64,000 nucleotides of DNA from Cylindrodendrum hubeiense (lineage: Eukaryota; Ascomycota; Sordariomycetes; Hypocreales; Nectriaceae). Every line of letters begins with the position of its first letter. The first letter of the stretch is position 1. The notes under the pieces were generated by a model. It was given only the letters and a program-made list of their open reading frames with translations, did no database searches and was not told the DNA's origin. Shown in pieces: positions 44,016 to 55,534 of the stretch. The translations under genes and the position numbers were made by a program. The stretch lies in NCBI GenBank assembly GCA_014621425.1, contig JAANBB010000216.1, positions 1-64,000 of the forward strand, in the 5' to 3' direction.

Positions 44016-45626
44016 ATGGACAAACTCAGCATGTCTCGTATTGGCTATGATATCCTCTCCGTGTTCGATGTGTGGGAGGACGCCCGAGATTTTCTCGCCG
44101 ACGTCATCGGGTCACTCGGGGCTCCAGCGGAGACCGAAAGTCTTCTCCGACAGAGCCTAGTGGCCGGCGCCGAAGACTGGCACTACCTTATCGAATGCGC
44201 CGAGTCGCTCCGACGGCGCCGGGGCACCGACGACGAAAGCCTCGACGGGCAGGACGTGCTGGCTTATGTGTGGGAAATCTTCAATGGTATCGATGCCTCC
44301 ACCTCCGTCGATGAACCCTGGGAGCAAACCGACCGTCTCATTGCTCAAGCAAAGGCCTTAGAAAGAGATGCAGAAATTCACCTACCGTTGTTATGTCCCG
44401 CCCCAGTCGAACAGAGCAGCGTGGAGGTTTCTACATCGACCCAGCCACCTCCGAAGTCGAAGGGACGTGTAACGGTGTCCCATTACTGGCCGGATCAATC
44501 TCAAGAGCAATGTCCAAAACAAAGCCGGAAGCAGAGCATCGGAACTCAATTGCACTCGACAGTGTCGTTACCATTCATTCCTTTTGCATCCCAGACCTGC
44601 GGCCGTGGCAGATTCTCAGTATTCCCGGAGCGAGCGAGTGCTGCTGCCCTTAATGTCAACAGTGAAGCAGAAATGGCCCATGGTCCGAATCACAGTCAAG
44701 GTGCTCTTGTGGAGACGCTGGACCTTCCTAATGCAGCAACTGTTTGTGTGAAGCGGATGAGCACAGTCTCCCCGTACTTCTCATCATCAACGGCAACATC
44801 AACGACAACAGAGAAGAAGAAATCCCCGGCTAAAACAAGACCGGCTCCAGGCACGGTCGCTACGGTCCCCTTTGCCCCCCTCACATCGCCAAAGTTTGGC
44901 ATTATTCAGGAAGAGTTTGCGCACGATCCATTTTGGCTACTAATCGCCGTCACGTTTCTCATCAAGACAAACGGGAAGCTGGCAATACCCATGTTCTACA
45001 AGGTCAAGGAACGGTTTCCGTCGCTCGAACACGTGGCCGATTCTGCCAACGCGGAAGAACTCGTTGGCATGATCCGCCACCTTGGGCTCTCCGTGGTTCG
45101 TGTTGCATTCATGCAAAAGTATGCGCGAGGGTTCCTACAAGACCCACCGAGGGCCGGTGTGAGGTACAAGGTGAAGAACTATGACCGTCGAGATGTTGAT
45201 CCGCTGTTGAAAGCGCTGGATAGTGGCTTGGCAGTCGACGAACAAATCCCATCCCCTCTGGGGGGAGACACGGAGGACCTCGAGGCGTGGGAGATTGGCC
45301 ACCTCACCAAGGGCAAGTACTCGATTGACAGTTGGCGCATCTTCTGCCGCGACCAGCTGCTGGGCCGAGCAGAGGACTGGAATGGCAAAGGCCGGGAGCC
45401 CGAGTTCCAACCCGAATGGATGAGAGTGATGCCAGCGGACAAAGAGCTTCGAGCGTACCTGCGCTGGATGTGGATGCGCGAGGGCTGGGAGTGGGAACCG
45501 GCCAGCGGGGAGCGCACCGTGCTGCGGGAGGAGATGTTAAGGGCCGTCAATGAAGGGAGGGTCGAGTACGATGACACGGGTGGACTGAGGATTCTGGATG
45601 AAAGTGGCGCGTGCAGCGCAGGATGA
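44016..45626 (+). CDS. MBD4-like HhH-GPD DNA glycosylase
   Basis: A single exon of 536 residues with a good start context (CCAAAATGG). The C-terminal domain (about 295-488) matches the glycosylase domain of MBD4: IQEEFAHDPFWLLIAVTFL aligns with the conserved helix after HDPW. GKYSIDSWRIFC (433-444) aligns with the GKYGNDSYRIFC loop, placing the catalytic Asp at D438. MBD4 removes T or U opposite G, the product of 5-methylcytosine or cytosine deamination, in the nucleus. No methyl-CpG-binding domain is seen; residues 1-130 are helical and acidic, and 131-290 low-complexity. An insert of about 40 residues (388-427) separates two parts of the domain. The motif TVS-x-Y-aromatic occurs twice in the linker (TVSHYW 153-158, TVSPYF 250-255). 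An extra acidic/aromatic tail follows the domain. Confidence 0.88.
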   Translation: MDKLSMSRIGYDILSVFDVWEDARDFLADVIGSLGAPAETESLLRQSLVAGAEDWHYLIECAESLRRRRGTDDESLDGQDVLAYVWEIFNGIDASTSVDEPWEQTDRLIAQAKALERDAEIHLPLLCPAPVEQSSVEVSTSTQPPPKSKGRVTVSHYWPDQSQEQCPKQSRKQSIGTQLHSTVSLPFIPFASQTCGRGRFSVFPERASAAALNVNSEAEMAHGPNHSQGALVETLDLPNAATVCVKRMSTVSPYFSSSTATSTTTEKKKSPAKTRPAPGTVATVPFAPLTSPKFGIIQEEFAHDPFWLLIAVTFLIKTNGKLAIPMFYKVKERFPSLEHVADSANAEELVGMIRHLGLSVVRVAFMQKYARGFLQDPPRAGVRYKVKNYDRRDVDPLLKALDSGLAVDEQIPSPLGGDTEDLEAWEIGHLTKGKYSIDSWRIFCRDQLLGRAEDWNGKGREPEFQPEWMRVMPADKELRAYLRWMWMREGWEWEPASGERTVLREEMLRAVNEGRVEYDDTGGLRILDESGACSAG

Positions 45627-47131
45627 CAAGAGGATGCCGTGTCTGAGATGTACATAGTAAGTTGGTCAGCCGATGCTCCGGAGGCTTCACCGTCTTATGC
45701 ACAGCCTGCCAGACCTAATTATGTGACCATGTCTGGTTATGTGACCATGTCTGGTTGGCAAAGACATAGTGTGATGGAGAAGCACTTAGATCATGTTTGA
45801 GTCTCTATTCGCAGGTGAAGCCAAGTTCGGATGGTGCCGTGTCCGGTGCCGTCTGAAAGCGTCGTTGCACCATTGGACGGTCCGTCTCAGCTCTCCCTCG
45901 TATTCTAGCCTCAATTGGAACCATAGGCTCCTCAATCTCAATCGGACCAGCATTCCCTGTCGTGCTCTTCCAGACGGCGCCACCCACCGCGTATCTTGAA
46001 GCTTGATGCCTTTTTTTTTTTTGGGTTTTCCCTTCTTTCTTTCTTATTTTCTTCGTTTATTCTCGAGCTTCCAAGCTAGCACGGCGAGCACAGCCAGCGC
46101 CAGCCTCGCCAACCCCCCCTGTCACAATCAAAAAGGGGTGGAGTACTCCGTACGGGTAATGCACTTCACCCCTCGGGAAGCCGAGGCTACTAGTTGACAA
46201 CTCTCCTTGCTCCGTGCTCCGTAATACCAAGGACGGCAACCCAAAATGGTGTGGAGTGAGTGAAAGCGTAAACATACTATGTAGGTGTTAGCGGCCACGG
46301 ATGGAATGCACCGTCCATACCCCGTCCTTGACAACCAGCTGGGCCGCCTCTCGGTTGGCCCGGCCATGACGCCGGTGGCATGTCTTCCAGGCCTTGTCCG
46401 CCTGCGTCTTGCGCAAAGCGGACTAGCAGCAATGGGGAAGATAGAGCTCCTGGCGTCTGTGACGCTGCTACGCCACCGCGATCGTGGTGGCCAGAAAAAG
46501 CTTCTGGTGTCTTGGCTGGCAACCCTGCGAGCCCTGGCGAGGTAGACGCAGGTACCCCTGGCGGGCGAGGTACCTGCGCCGTCGCGGGCCCGCTGCGCCC
46601 TGCGCCAGGTTGCGGCGGACGGGCTGGTACCAGCATCCCAGGGCGGCCCGAAAAGTGGGCACGTAGAGGTGCATCATCACGGGATCTCGAAAGGACACCG
46701 TTGTACGATTCCCTCGCTCTGAGGTCATCTCCAATTGAGACCTGCAAAGGACAGCTTACCTCGACCCCTCCTTTCTATCCTGACCTTCTTCCTCTCTTTT
46801 GTCGCCTGTGTCGTCCGTGTCGTCCGTGTCGTCCGCCTTTGTATTCCTCTTCCAGCTCCAAGTCCGCGGCGCCGCACTCCAGCTACGGACCCAGCTCCTC
46901 CGCACCCTTGCTAGCTGTTTTGAAAGCTTGCTCGGGCTCGTCGTCTCGTCGTCTCGCCATCTCGCCGTCCCTCCTCCCGTTCAATCGCCCTCCTTGAGTC
47001 GTATCTCGCCCGCCTCCTCTCCTTCTTCTTCCTCCTCCTGCTCCTCCACCACCACTACCCTACCTACCACTGCAGCCGCAGCACCGTCGATCGTCAGCAG
47101 GTCTGCACGGAAGTCACACGAGTCTCGAGCC
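45627..47131. other. intergenic region, no gene seen
   Basis: The left end is the 3' flank of the MBD4-like gene with an 18-bp duplication (45719-45754). A poly-T run lies near 46011-46021. From about 46740 the plus strand is C/T-rich, with GTCGTCC repeats near 46805-46835, probably the leader of the SURF4-like gene. Longer frames (such as 46380-46997) are composition artefacts. Confidence 0.5.
45719..45754. repeat. perfect 18-bp tandem duplication
   Basis: TTATGTGACCATGTCTGG occurs twice in a row without mismatch. Confidence 0.95.
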
Positions 47132-48214
<1,083 letters not shown>

Positions 48215-49255
48215 GTCCGAAAGGACGCGCAAAGCCAACAATAGCAACAGCTTGGGCGCCGGGGTGTCCGGCGTTGGCAAGGCATTTTCTTTTTATCTTG
48301 GGAAGGGCATGAAAAAGTTTCCCTGGGTCGCCGCCGTCAACGCCATGGAAAGGCGGAGGAGCACCAGGATTCTCATATATGGATGGATGATAGAAATCCC
48401 CATTTGGTAGCAAGCAAGACGAGAAGATATTAGTATTTATGGTGATGATGCGTATGTGCGTCGGATAGTCGTTGACCACACTCGTAATTTCTGGGTGTCT
48501 GTAGGAATTTGCTTGTATGGTACAAATGAAGTCCAATACTTGGATAGCATATCGCTCTTTGACAGAATTAGGGACTCACTGGTGCAAGTCTTCCATCTAG
48601 ATGACCATGAAATGAGGACAATGAGGAAAACAAGAAAGGAATCTTGAGTATCGCGTCACGTGACATGCCTGGTTTCAACAATCCGTGGCGAGACAGTAGG
48701 GTAGGAACGGCACTTATTTCACGACTGACAATAAGACGAACCCCGGATAGATCGTCGTGAGCAACTAACATAATGTAATAAGCCTGGCAGCAACTGACTA
48801 GTTGTCTGGGTCGCTAGTTGGGGCGAGGGGCATTTCGACTAACTCGGTAGGTGTTAGACGGTCTAGCAATCCACACACTCGCAACGACATTTGCCCTCCG
48901 CTCGTAAACCAAGTAGTTAAAGCAGGGGCGCCCCCCACCTACACCCAGAGTGAAACAACACCGAATGTAGCAGGATTGGGGCCTTTTTCGTCATATATTG
49001 CGCTCAGAAGCGTCCTGCTTGCTCTCATCTGCCTCGCACGTCTAGTTTCTGCGCCGTCTGGGATCTCCGCCGACAAGGCAGTGTAGCCAGCCAGTGGTGA
49101 ATATTCGCGGGACGGAGGAGCAATTACACCGCCCGACCCCCCCCGCGTCGACGTCGTCCGTTGCCCGGAGCCGTCCGCATCTCCGTTCCGGTCCAGCTCG
49201 GTGCACTCCCGCTCACTCGGGCTCATTCGGTTCTCGCCAGCCAGGCGTGCTCACC
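48215..49255. other. intergenic region, no gene seen
   Basis: 3' flank of the SURF4-like gene and upstream region of the HeLo gene. The middle is A/T-richer. No coding exon or repeat of note is seen. Confidence 0.5.
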
Positions 49256-51105
49256 ATGTCGGGCGTCGGCGAGCTCATCGGCACGACGCTGGCGGTGGTG
49301 GGCGTCATGGGCCAGATGTTCGACGGGTGCATCAAGGCGTACGGCTTCTTCACGACGGCCGCCAACCTCGAGGGCGACAGCCAGCGGCTCTCCACCAAGG
49401 TGCGCATCGAGCAGATGCGCCTGGTCGTGTGGGGTCGCGACTGGGGCGTCGCCGAGGGCAAGCTCGAGGCCCATCTCGACAGCACCCAGAACCCGCAGCT
49501 TAGAAAGCTCGCCATGGACATCCTCCAAGAGCTGCACGGCACCGTCACAGACTTCCGCAAGCTGCAGGACAGGTATGGGCTGCTGGATCAAGGGGCAAGT
49601 GCCAACCTGGATGTCAAGACCAAGGCCAAGGGCGGCAAGGTGTCTCCGTCAGCTTCACCAGCTCCGTCGAGGAAAGGGTCCTGCGATGAGAAGGCGAATG
49701 GCCTCGCCAAGAGTTCAACCGCGAGCAGCGAGAGGAGCTTCAAAAAGGAATTTAGTCTCCGGGCCAGGTGGGTGATATCAGGCGAGTCACGACCATCTGC
49801 GCTTTTGATATACTTCACATCAGCTAACACGACCGGCCAGACAAGGACAAGTTTACAACTCTCCTCACAGACTTGAAAGGTATCCCGCAACCTCACCAGT
49901 GGCCCCTATCCTGCATGTTGAACGGCTAAGCTGAGACCTGGATTTCTGTTCCCCTCCTCGCAGACTTCAACGACGGCCTCGAGCGCCTCTTTCCTGTGTC
50001 TCACCTCCCGTCCTTCCAGCGCTCCTGGACGCACGAGCTCCTTGAATCCGCCAAGCGCGATCTCGCCCAGCTCTCGCAGCTCACAAAGGCGGCCACGGGC
50101 GTGTACCCGCAGCTCACGGCGTCGGCAACGCTCAAGAGCCTACGCATCAACCTCGACACCAAGCCCCAGGCGTCCTTCAAGCCGACCTTTGCCCTCAAGG
50201 TGCCCCGGCCGACGCTCCACATCCCCGAGGGCGCCGACCAACGCCGCTGCCAGGCCCATCACGACACGGCCGGCGATGTCATTATCGAGTGGGTTGCCTA
50301 TGACCGCGACGACTTCGAGGAGCGCTACGTCCACGTCCGCCGCCTCGACGACCTTGCCCACATGATGCACTCGGCGTCCGAGTGCCACCCGGACCTACAC
50401 AGCATCGACTGCGTGGGCTACACCGACGACGCTGCTAACAACCGCTACGGCCTCGTGTACAAGGCGCCGCGGTCATCCTTCTCCACGCTGCACACGCTCA
50501 TCTCGTCGGTGGACCTCAAAACGCCGGATCTCAACGACCGCGTGCGCCTCGCCCATACCCTCGCCGTCGCCCTCTGGTCCCTCCACTCGCTCGACTGGCT
50601 TCACAAGTCGCTCTGCAGCTCAAACATCCTTTTCTTCCCGTCCGCCGTCTCCAAGTCGGCCCACGAGCCGACCGCCAGCGCCGCCCTCGTCCCGGACATC
50701 GCCACCCCCTTTCTTACCGGCTTCGACGCCTCCCGCCCGGACCTCGACACCGCCTTGTCCGTCGTCTCTCGCAACCCTTCCATCGCCACTCTCCACCGTC
50801 ACCCGGCGTCCCTCCGCGGTATGCCCCACTGCAAGCCTTTCGACGTCTACAGCCTCGGCCTCGTCCTCCTCGAGATCGGCTTGTGGAAGGTCCTTCAGGC
50901 CTACCACAAGCCTCACTACTCCGCAGACCGTTGGCGTGATAAGGTCATCCTCTCTGCCCTCGTCCCTGGCCTGAACAGCAAAGTTGGCCGGAGGTATCGT
51001 GAGGTTGTTGAGATGTGCCTCAGGGCTGGCGAGCACATGACGAGCAGCGAGGCTGGAAAGCTGATGGAGACGGTCGTCACCACGCTGGAAGGCATCCGGG
51101 TATAA
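49256..51105 (+). CDS. HeLo-domain protein with C-terminal pseudokinase (MLKL-like layout)
   Basis: Three exons are read: 49256-49781, 49841-49879 and 49964-51105, giving 568 residues. The first intron uses a GC donor (GCGAGT) with a CTAAC branch site. The N-terminal 200 or so residues fit the HeLo (prion-inhibition and propagation) domain: a hydrophobic first helix (GELIGTTLAVVGVMGQMF), helices with TTAANLEGDSQRLSTKVRIE, and WVISDKDKFTTLLTDLKDF near 172-190. HeLo domains act as membrane-targeting cell-death effectors in HET-S. The rest (about 290-568) is kinase-like but lacks the key residues. HKSLCSSN (402-409) replaces HRDLKxxN with Ser for the catalytic Asp, GFDAS (441-445) replaces DFG, and no clear beta-3 lysine is seen. 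DVYSLGLVLLEIGLW marks the C-lobe. The product is probably a regulated death or incompatibility factor at the membrane; this is inferred from domains only. Confidence 0.85.
49782..49840 (+). other. GC-AG intron in the HeLo gene
   Basis: The donor reads CAG-GCGAGT and the acceptor GGCCAG, with CTAAC between. It yields the family-like join WVIS-DKDKF. The only in-phase GT alternative (after TGG at 49770 with an acceptor at 49845) would delete the conserved VISDK part. Confidence 0.6.
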
Positions 51106-51758
51106 CGACCATGACAGACTCCACCTCGGTTTTGGGTATCAAGCGAAAAAGAATTCATCCCCTCACATGCAGGTAAATAGACGCAATCAATGTGAACAGA
51201 ACTCGAAATTTATTTCAGTTCTTTGAAATATGCTCGACTGGAATCGTCTCTGATGCTGCTCCATAACCCCTATGCGCAAAAACCAATACCATGATCCGTA
51301 TACCAACTCTGTGGCCAACGAAGGTAGGACAGACCAATACAATGAATAAACAATAGCCAAAAAATAAATTAAACACCCCTTGCCCATACGCCGTCGCAAG
51401 TTTGGCCCGTGTGACACAATCTCTTCTCTTCTTTCTCCTCTCACCCCAATCCCCTCCCTGGTCAGTAAAACTCCTCCCAGGGCAATGATTATACTTGGAT
51501 GCTTGTAAACAAGGTGTTGAGTTATTGATTGGAATGGCAACGAGAAGAACCCTCAAGGAAGCAATCGCAAGAAAAATCGTTTTGGACATGACATGTCAAA
51601 CACCCCCAATCCTTTCCATTTCCAGCCTGAAACGCCAATACATGCAGGACATGAGATCGGTCGTGACGTCCGTGAGTCATGATCGTTATATGTAATCGCG
51701 CAACCCATTACGGTGCACCGATGTGTCGAGAAACCTAGGTTCGTGTGATTCTGGCTTT
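51106..51758. other. convergent 3' region, no gene seen
   Basis: The HeLo gene (+) and the Cdc14 gene (-) end here. It is A/T-richer than the flanking exons and holds no supported feature. Confidence 0.5.
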
Positions 51759-53914
51759 CTAAGCTCCAGAGACCTTGCGGGCGGTCGAGGCCGCCGTCGC
51801 CGACGTGGCATGGCTGGCACTGCCAACTCTGCCGCTCGTCTTCCGAATGCCGGCGCTCTCCTTGGCCCGGAGAGGGGACTCTCCTTGGCGCTTGCTGCCA
51901 CGGACCTTGGTCATGACGGTCGGAGTGCTGGCGACACGGTCAACGTGCTTAGTCCGGATGGAGCCGATGTTCTCAGCATCCTGAGACGCATCGTTATCGA
52001 TCGTGTAGATGGTGGTGGTTGTTTGGCTGACGGATCGCGTCTTCTCGCTTCGTCCGGGCGTTCGCGAGGCCTTTCGGTGGCTACGCATTCGCAGGTGCCA
52101 CTCCTCATCCGACTCGGAGCCTTGGGACAGACGGTGCATCGTCGTGATCTCCGTCTCCGTCTCCTTCTCAACAACCTGCTCCTCCTCAACTGTGGTCTGG
52201 AAGGAAGTCGATCGCTGGTACGGGTGGTGACGATCGCCACGGCCAGTCTTGCGCGGCTGGCCTGGAGTGGGCGCAGGGAGATAGTCCTCTTGGACCCCAA
52301 TGTTATTGCGATCGTGATCAACCTCGCTGAGCGGTGTGCGGTTGGAGGTGTTGCGGTTGGGAGGCGTCGAGGCCTGGCCGTTGCGCAGAGACGTCTTCTG
52401 CATAGCACGGATGGGGGTGCTAGGGACGGGGTTGGCGGCAGCCATTTCCTTCCTGAGCTTTCGCTCAACACGCTCCTCAATCCACCACTCCCTGAAGGTG
52501 CCTTGGTTGAGGTGCAGCCAGTGCTGCTGGGGTCCGACGACCATACCAGGTCGCATGAATCGCATGAACGAGATGACCTCATTGGCAGTGAAGCCATGGC
52601 GGTAGATGAGATAGGCGCCGATCAGGCAGCCTGTCCGGCCAAGACCCGCCTTGCAGTGGACAGCGATGCCCTTCTTCTTGACAGTAATGGTCTCGTGGGC
52701 TAACCTGATGAACTTTCGGACGGTTGTGAGAGAGGGGCACGTGCCATCGTCGAAGATCATATCCAGGTGTTGGATGCCCAGGGCCTCGAAGTAGGAGGGC
52801 GAGTAAAGGTGCGAGTTCAGTCGCACGACCAAGCCAATGTTCTTCTCGGAGAAGTGGCTCAGGACGTTCTTGAAAGGCTGGGGCAGAGTCGGGTGGGCCT
52901 CCACAGCGTCCAGCGTGTGAGGCAGCAAGGGGAACATCTCGGAGCCCTCAGTGATCTTGGCAACCGGAGTGTGCTGGGGAGACGCAAATGCAAGGAAGTG
53001 GGGAGTGATCCAGTTGAAGTCGCCATGCTCAACCCGCTCGAACCTCTCGTACATGTCCAGATCGAAGTTATCGAGGTCGCAGCACTTCTCCTCCTTGGCC
53101 TTCCACACGCCGTACACAACATCCTGGACACTGATGCCGTAGTCGGCCTGGCTGTAACCAGCATCTCGGAAGGGCATCAGCGGAGGATCAACCTGTGCAA
53201 TCGGGGCCAGGGCCAGATGGGGAGGCCAGTTTTGGATCAAAACCATGTAGCACGCGAGCATGCATGCAGCATTCGCACGGCCTGTGATGAAGAAAATCTC
53301 GGTTAGCCTCATGGTGCTTTGCGTAATTTTCGGAAAGCGGTGGACTTACTCCTGGGGTCAGCAGCGCTCCAGAACACAATGGGACGATCCTTGTTCTGCT
53401 TGGCGCCAAGGATATCGTGGAATTGGATGGCAAAGCGGTAGAGGTGTCCAATATGCAGAGGGCCGAAGTCATGGTGGAAAGCGTTGTAGAGGAGAGTGTC
53501 ATCAACGGTGAAGTAGCACGGAGGTGTTCTGTTGGCCTGGAGCGGGGTAGGCTCAACGCCTCGCTGTGCACGTTTCCTCGATGAAACAGGTTGCTCTGGG
53601 TAGGGGAAAATGGTATCGGCCGTGGGAGGATGGACGTAGGAGGCAAGGTAGAGACGATCTGGGATGAGTGTTAGCGACGTGGCCGGATGCTGGATGCGGG
53701 TGTTGATGATGAGGCGGCCGTGCTGTGGGTCGCCGGTCGGCCGCAGCGAGGCTGGGATGGGATAACCATGCGACATAGCTCTCGAACTTCAAGGCGCCAT
53801 TGAAGCCAGGGAAAGGGAAAAAATGTGCTCTAAAAGGTAGTTGAGGTATGCCGTACCTGGGATGTACTCGATTATCTGCCCATGGCTCTGGGCGACTCGG
53901 GAGGAAGGCGCCAT
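51759..53914 (-). CDS. CDC14: Cdc14-family dual-specificity protein phosphatase
   Basis: Three exons on the minus strand: 53914-53857, 53658-53350 and 53281-51759, giving 629 residues. The first intron (about 200 nt) is longer than most here. The N-terminal half holds the two tandem phosphatase-fold domains of Cdc14. The signature HCKAGLGRTG is at 331-340, with nucleophile C332 and P-loop Arg R338, and the general acid Asp is in FDDGTCPS near 301. After about residue 400 the tail is long, disordered and rich in Ser, Thr, Arg and Lys, with many S/T-P sites (STPIR, RTPLSE, PTPGQ, RTPGRS). Cdc14 reverses Cdk1 phosphorylation at Ser-Pro sites and acts in mitotic exit, cytokinesis and septation; in filamentous ascomycetes it also affects conidiation. 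The tail sites suggest control by Cdk1. Confidence 0.96.
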
Positions 53915-54697
53915 TGTTCCAGGCTTGCGCTTCTCCTTGGGCGGCTTGCTGAGAGGCCGGCAGCGATGGCTACCGGGCGGGTATCAAGTGCGACTGGTCG
54001 GACGGAGCCGGAGATGGGTCAAGAGGGCCAGATGCGACGATGGATGGCTTCGGGTTGGGCAAGTGACGATGTGCACGAGCGGTGACGGCGGCAAGCGGTG
54101 ACGAGGCGGAGGCGAGGGCAATGGCAGCCGAGACGGGATTGAATGAGGGCTCGGATGGACGCTAAAGGGGTAAGTAGCAGGCCTGGCTTCCGGGACGGAC
54201 AAGAGATGCACCAAGGGAAGGAGAATGGGGAGAAGTGAAGGTTGTGGTTGACGATACTGGTGCTAGAATGGGCCCACGATGTTTTTGTATGGGTTGCCGT
54301 CTGTTATTTTCTGGCCCCGGCGGGAGACCCATGCTCAAAACAGCACCCGCTCCCGTTGGCGTGGGCCGGCAACCGTCCCCATGGCAACGGCATTGAGAAG
54401 CGCCGCCACCCTGTGGCTGCATGTCGGCCGCAACCCCAGCCCCTGCTCCTGCCATCGGTCGAGGCCCCTCCAGCCACACCCGCCACACCCGCCTTATCAG
54501 CCTATCAACCCCACCAGTCGTCTCCCCGCGCGCAAAAACAGAAACGTAGAGGTGACAGCACACATACGCTCTCCTCCAGACCACTGGACTCCGAGCTGCG
54601 ACTTGCCATCAGCCCGCACTTCCTCCCCCCTTCTCCCCTCTTCCGTGTCGAACGCGACTACTCCGCCGGCGCCCGGGATGCCCTGGCCGTGACCGCC
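53915..54697. other. divergent promoter region between Cdc14 and PCC1
   Basis: 783 bases between two genes transcribed away from each other. It contains both leaders and presumably a shared promoter. Open frames here are short and biased. No clear regulatory motif was found. Confidence 0.5.
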
Positions 54698-55136
54698 ATG
54701 GCTGCAACTCCCGATCCCCAGTTCCCCTGTTCGATGCAAGACATCCCCCCCCTTAGCCGCACCCCGGCCTGCTTCCCTAGCGACGGCCACGGCCTGCTCA
54801 CAACAACATCCTAGCTAACTTTTTTTGTTGTTGCGATGCAGAACTCTCGACATCCCGCTCCCCACTTCGAGACTGGCCACGTCGGCACTCAAGGCCCTTC
54901 AGGTAGACCCCGAACTCTCTCAGCTCGTCACGCGAAAGTTCTCGGTTGTGCCAGCACCAGAGTCTTCCGATGACGATGCCCGGGTCCTCAAGGTCGAATA
55001 CAAAGCCACCACCAACCGCATGTTGCGCGTCGCCGTCAACTCCTTTATGGACAGCCTGAAGTTGGTGCTGGAGGTTATGGAGCAGCTAGACACGGATGTT
55101 CTACGTCAGCCGCAAGAAGCTGGACAATCAAACTAA
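54698..55136 (+). CDS. PCC1: PCC1-like subunit of the EKC/KEOPS complex
   Basis: Two exons are proposed, 54698-54735 and 54842-55136, giving 110 residues. Exon 2 is clear: TLDIPLPTSRLATSALKAL and YKATTNRMLRVAVNSFMDSL match the small CTAG/Pcc1 fold, with the LRVAVNSFMDSL helix as the best signature. Pcc1 dimers organise KEOPS (Kae1, Bud32, Cgi121), which makes the t6A modification of tRNAs that read ANN codons; in yeast it also affects telomeres and transcription. The ATG at 54698 has an excellent context (GCCATGG). The exon 1 end is uncertain: a GC donor (AT-GCAAGA) at 54736 gives FPCSI-TLDIP, which fits relatives as I recall them. A GT donor at 54721 would also be in phase but gives a shorter start. 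Confidence 0.85.
54736..54841 (+). other. probable GC-AG intron in PCC1
   Basis: Donor GCAAGA after TCGAT, acceptor GATGCAG ending at 54841, with a CTAAC branch site near 54815. It is in phase with exon 2. It would be the second GC-AG intron in the window. Confidence 0.5.
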
Positions 55137-55534
55137 GTTCGCGTTGCCGTTGGAGGCACCGTCCCCTTGGTTTCTCTCTCTTGAATCTGTGGTATATTTC
55201 GTATACAGTGGTGGTGGTGGTGCTCCATGTTGAACCGAACCACCAATCCGCCAATCCGCCGACCTTGATTTCCGCTACTCCCCAAATCCCTCTCACCGGA
55301 CCCGAATAAATCCCAGAGTCTACCGCCCCGTTTTCTCCATTGCTACCCGTCTATCGTTGCGCATCAGCATCAACCCATCCAAAATGACCCGCTGCCTCCT
55401 CCCAAGAACGCAATGCAAATCCTGAACCCTGAACCTGCAACCTGCACCTCCATATTAGTTCCTTCACACACCAGGAGCCCCAGGCTGCTGGTGACCTTGA
55501 CAAATCATCCACACGCTTCTCGGGCGTTGAGGCC
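55137..55534. other. short convergent 3' region, no gene seen
   Basis: PCC1 (+) and the bHLH factor gene (-) end 398 bases apart. A GGT run lies near 55209-55223. Confidence 0.5.

Noticed and set aside
46380..46997. 205-codon frame on the plus strand
   Set aside because: Proline/serine-rich reading of C/T-rich leader sequence of the SURF4-like gene; no motif.
49094..49255. Upstream extension of the HeLo protein
   Set aside because: The frame is open to 49094 but has no ATG there, and the ATG at 49256 begins exactly where HeLo domains begin.
51723..52703. 326-codon open frame on the plus strand
   Set aside because: It is antisense to the disordered tail of Cdc14; the opposite strand has the phosphatase motifs and clean introns. 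Open antisense frames are common over GC-rich fungal exons.
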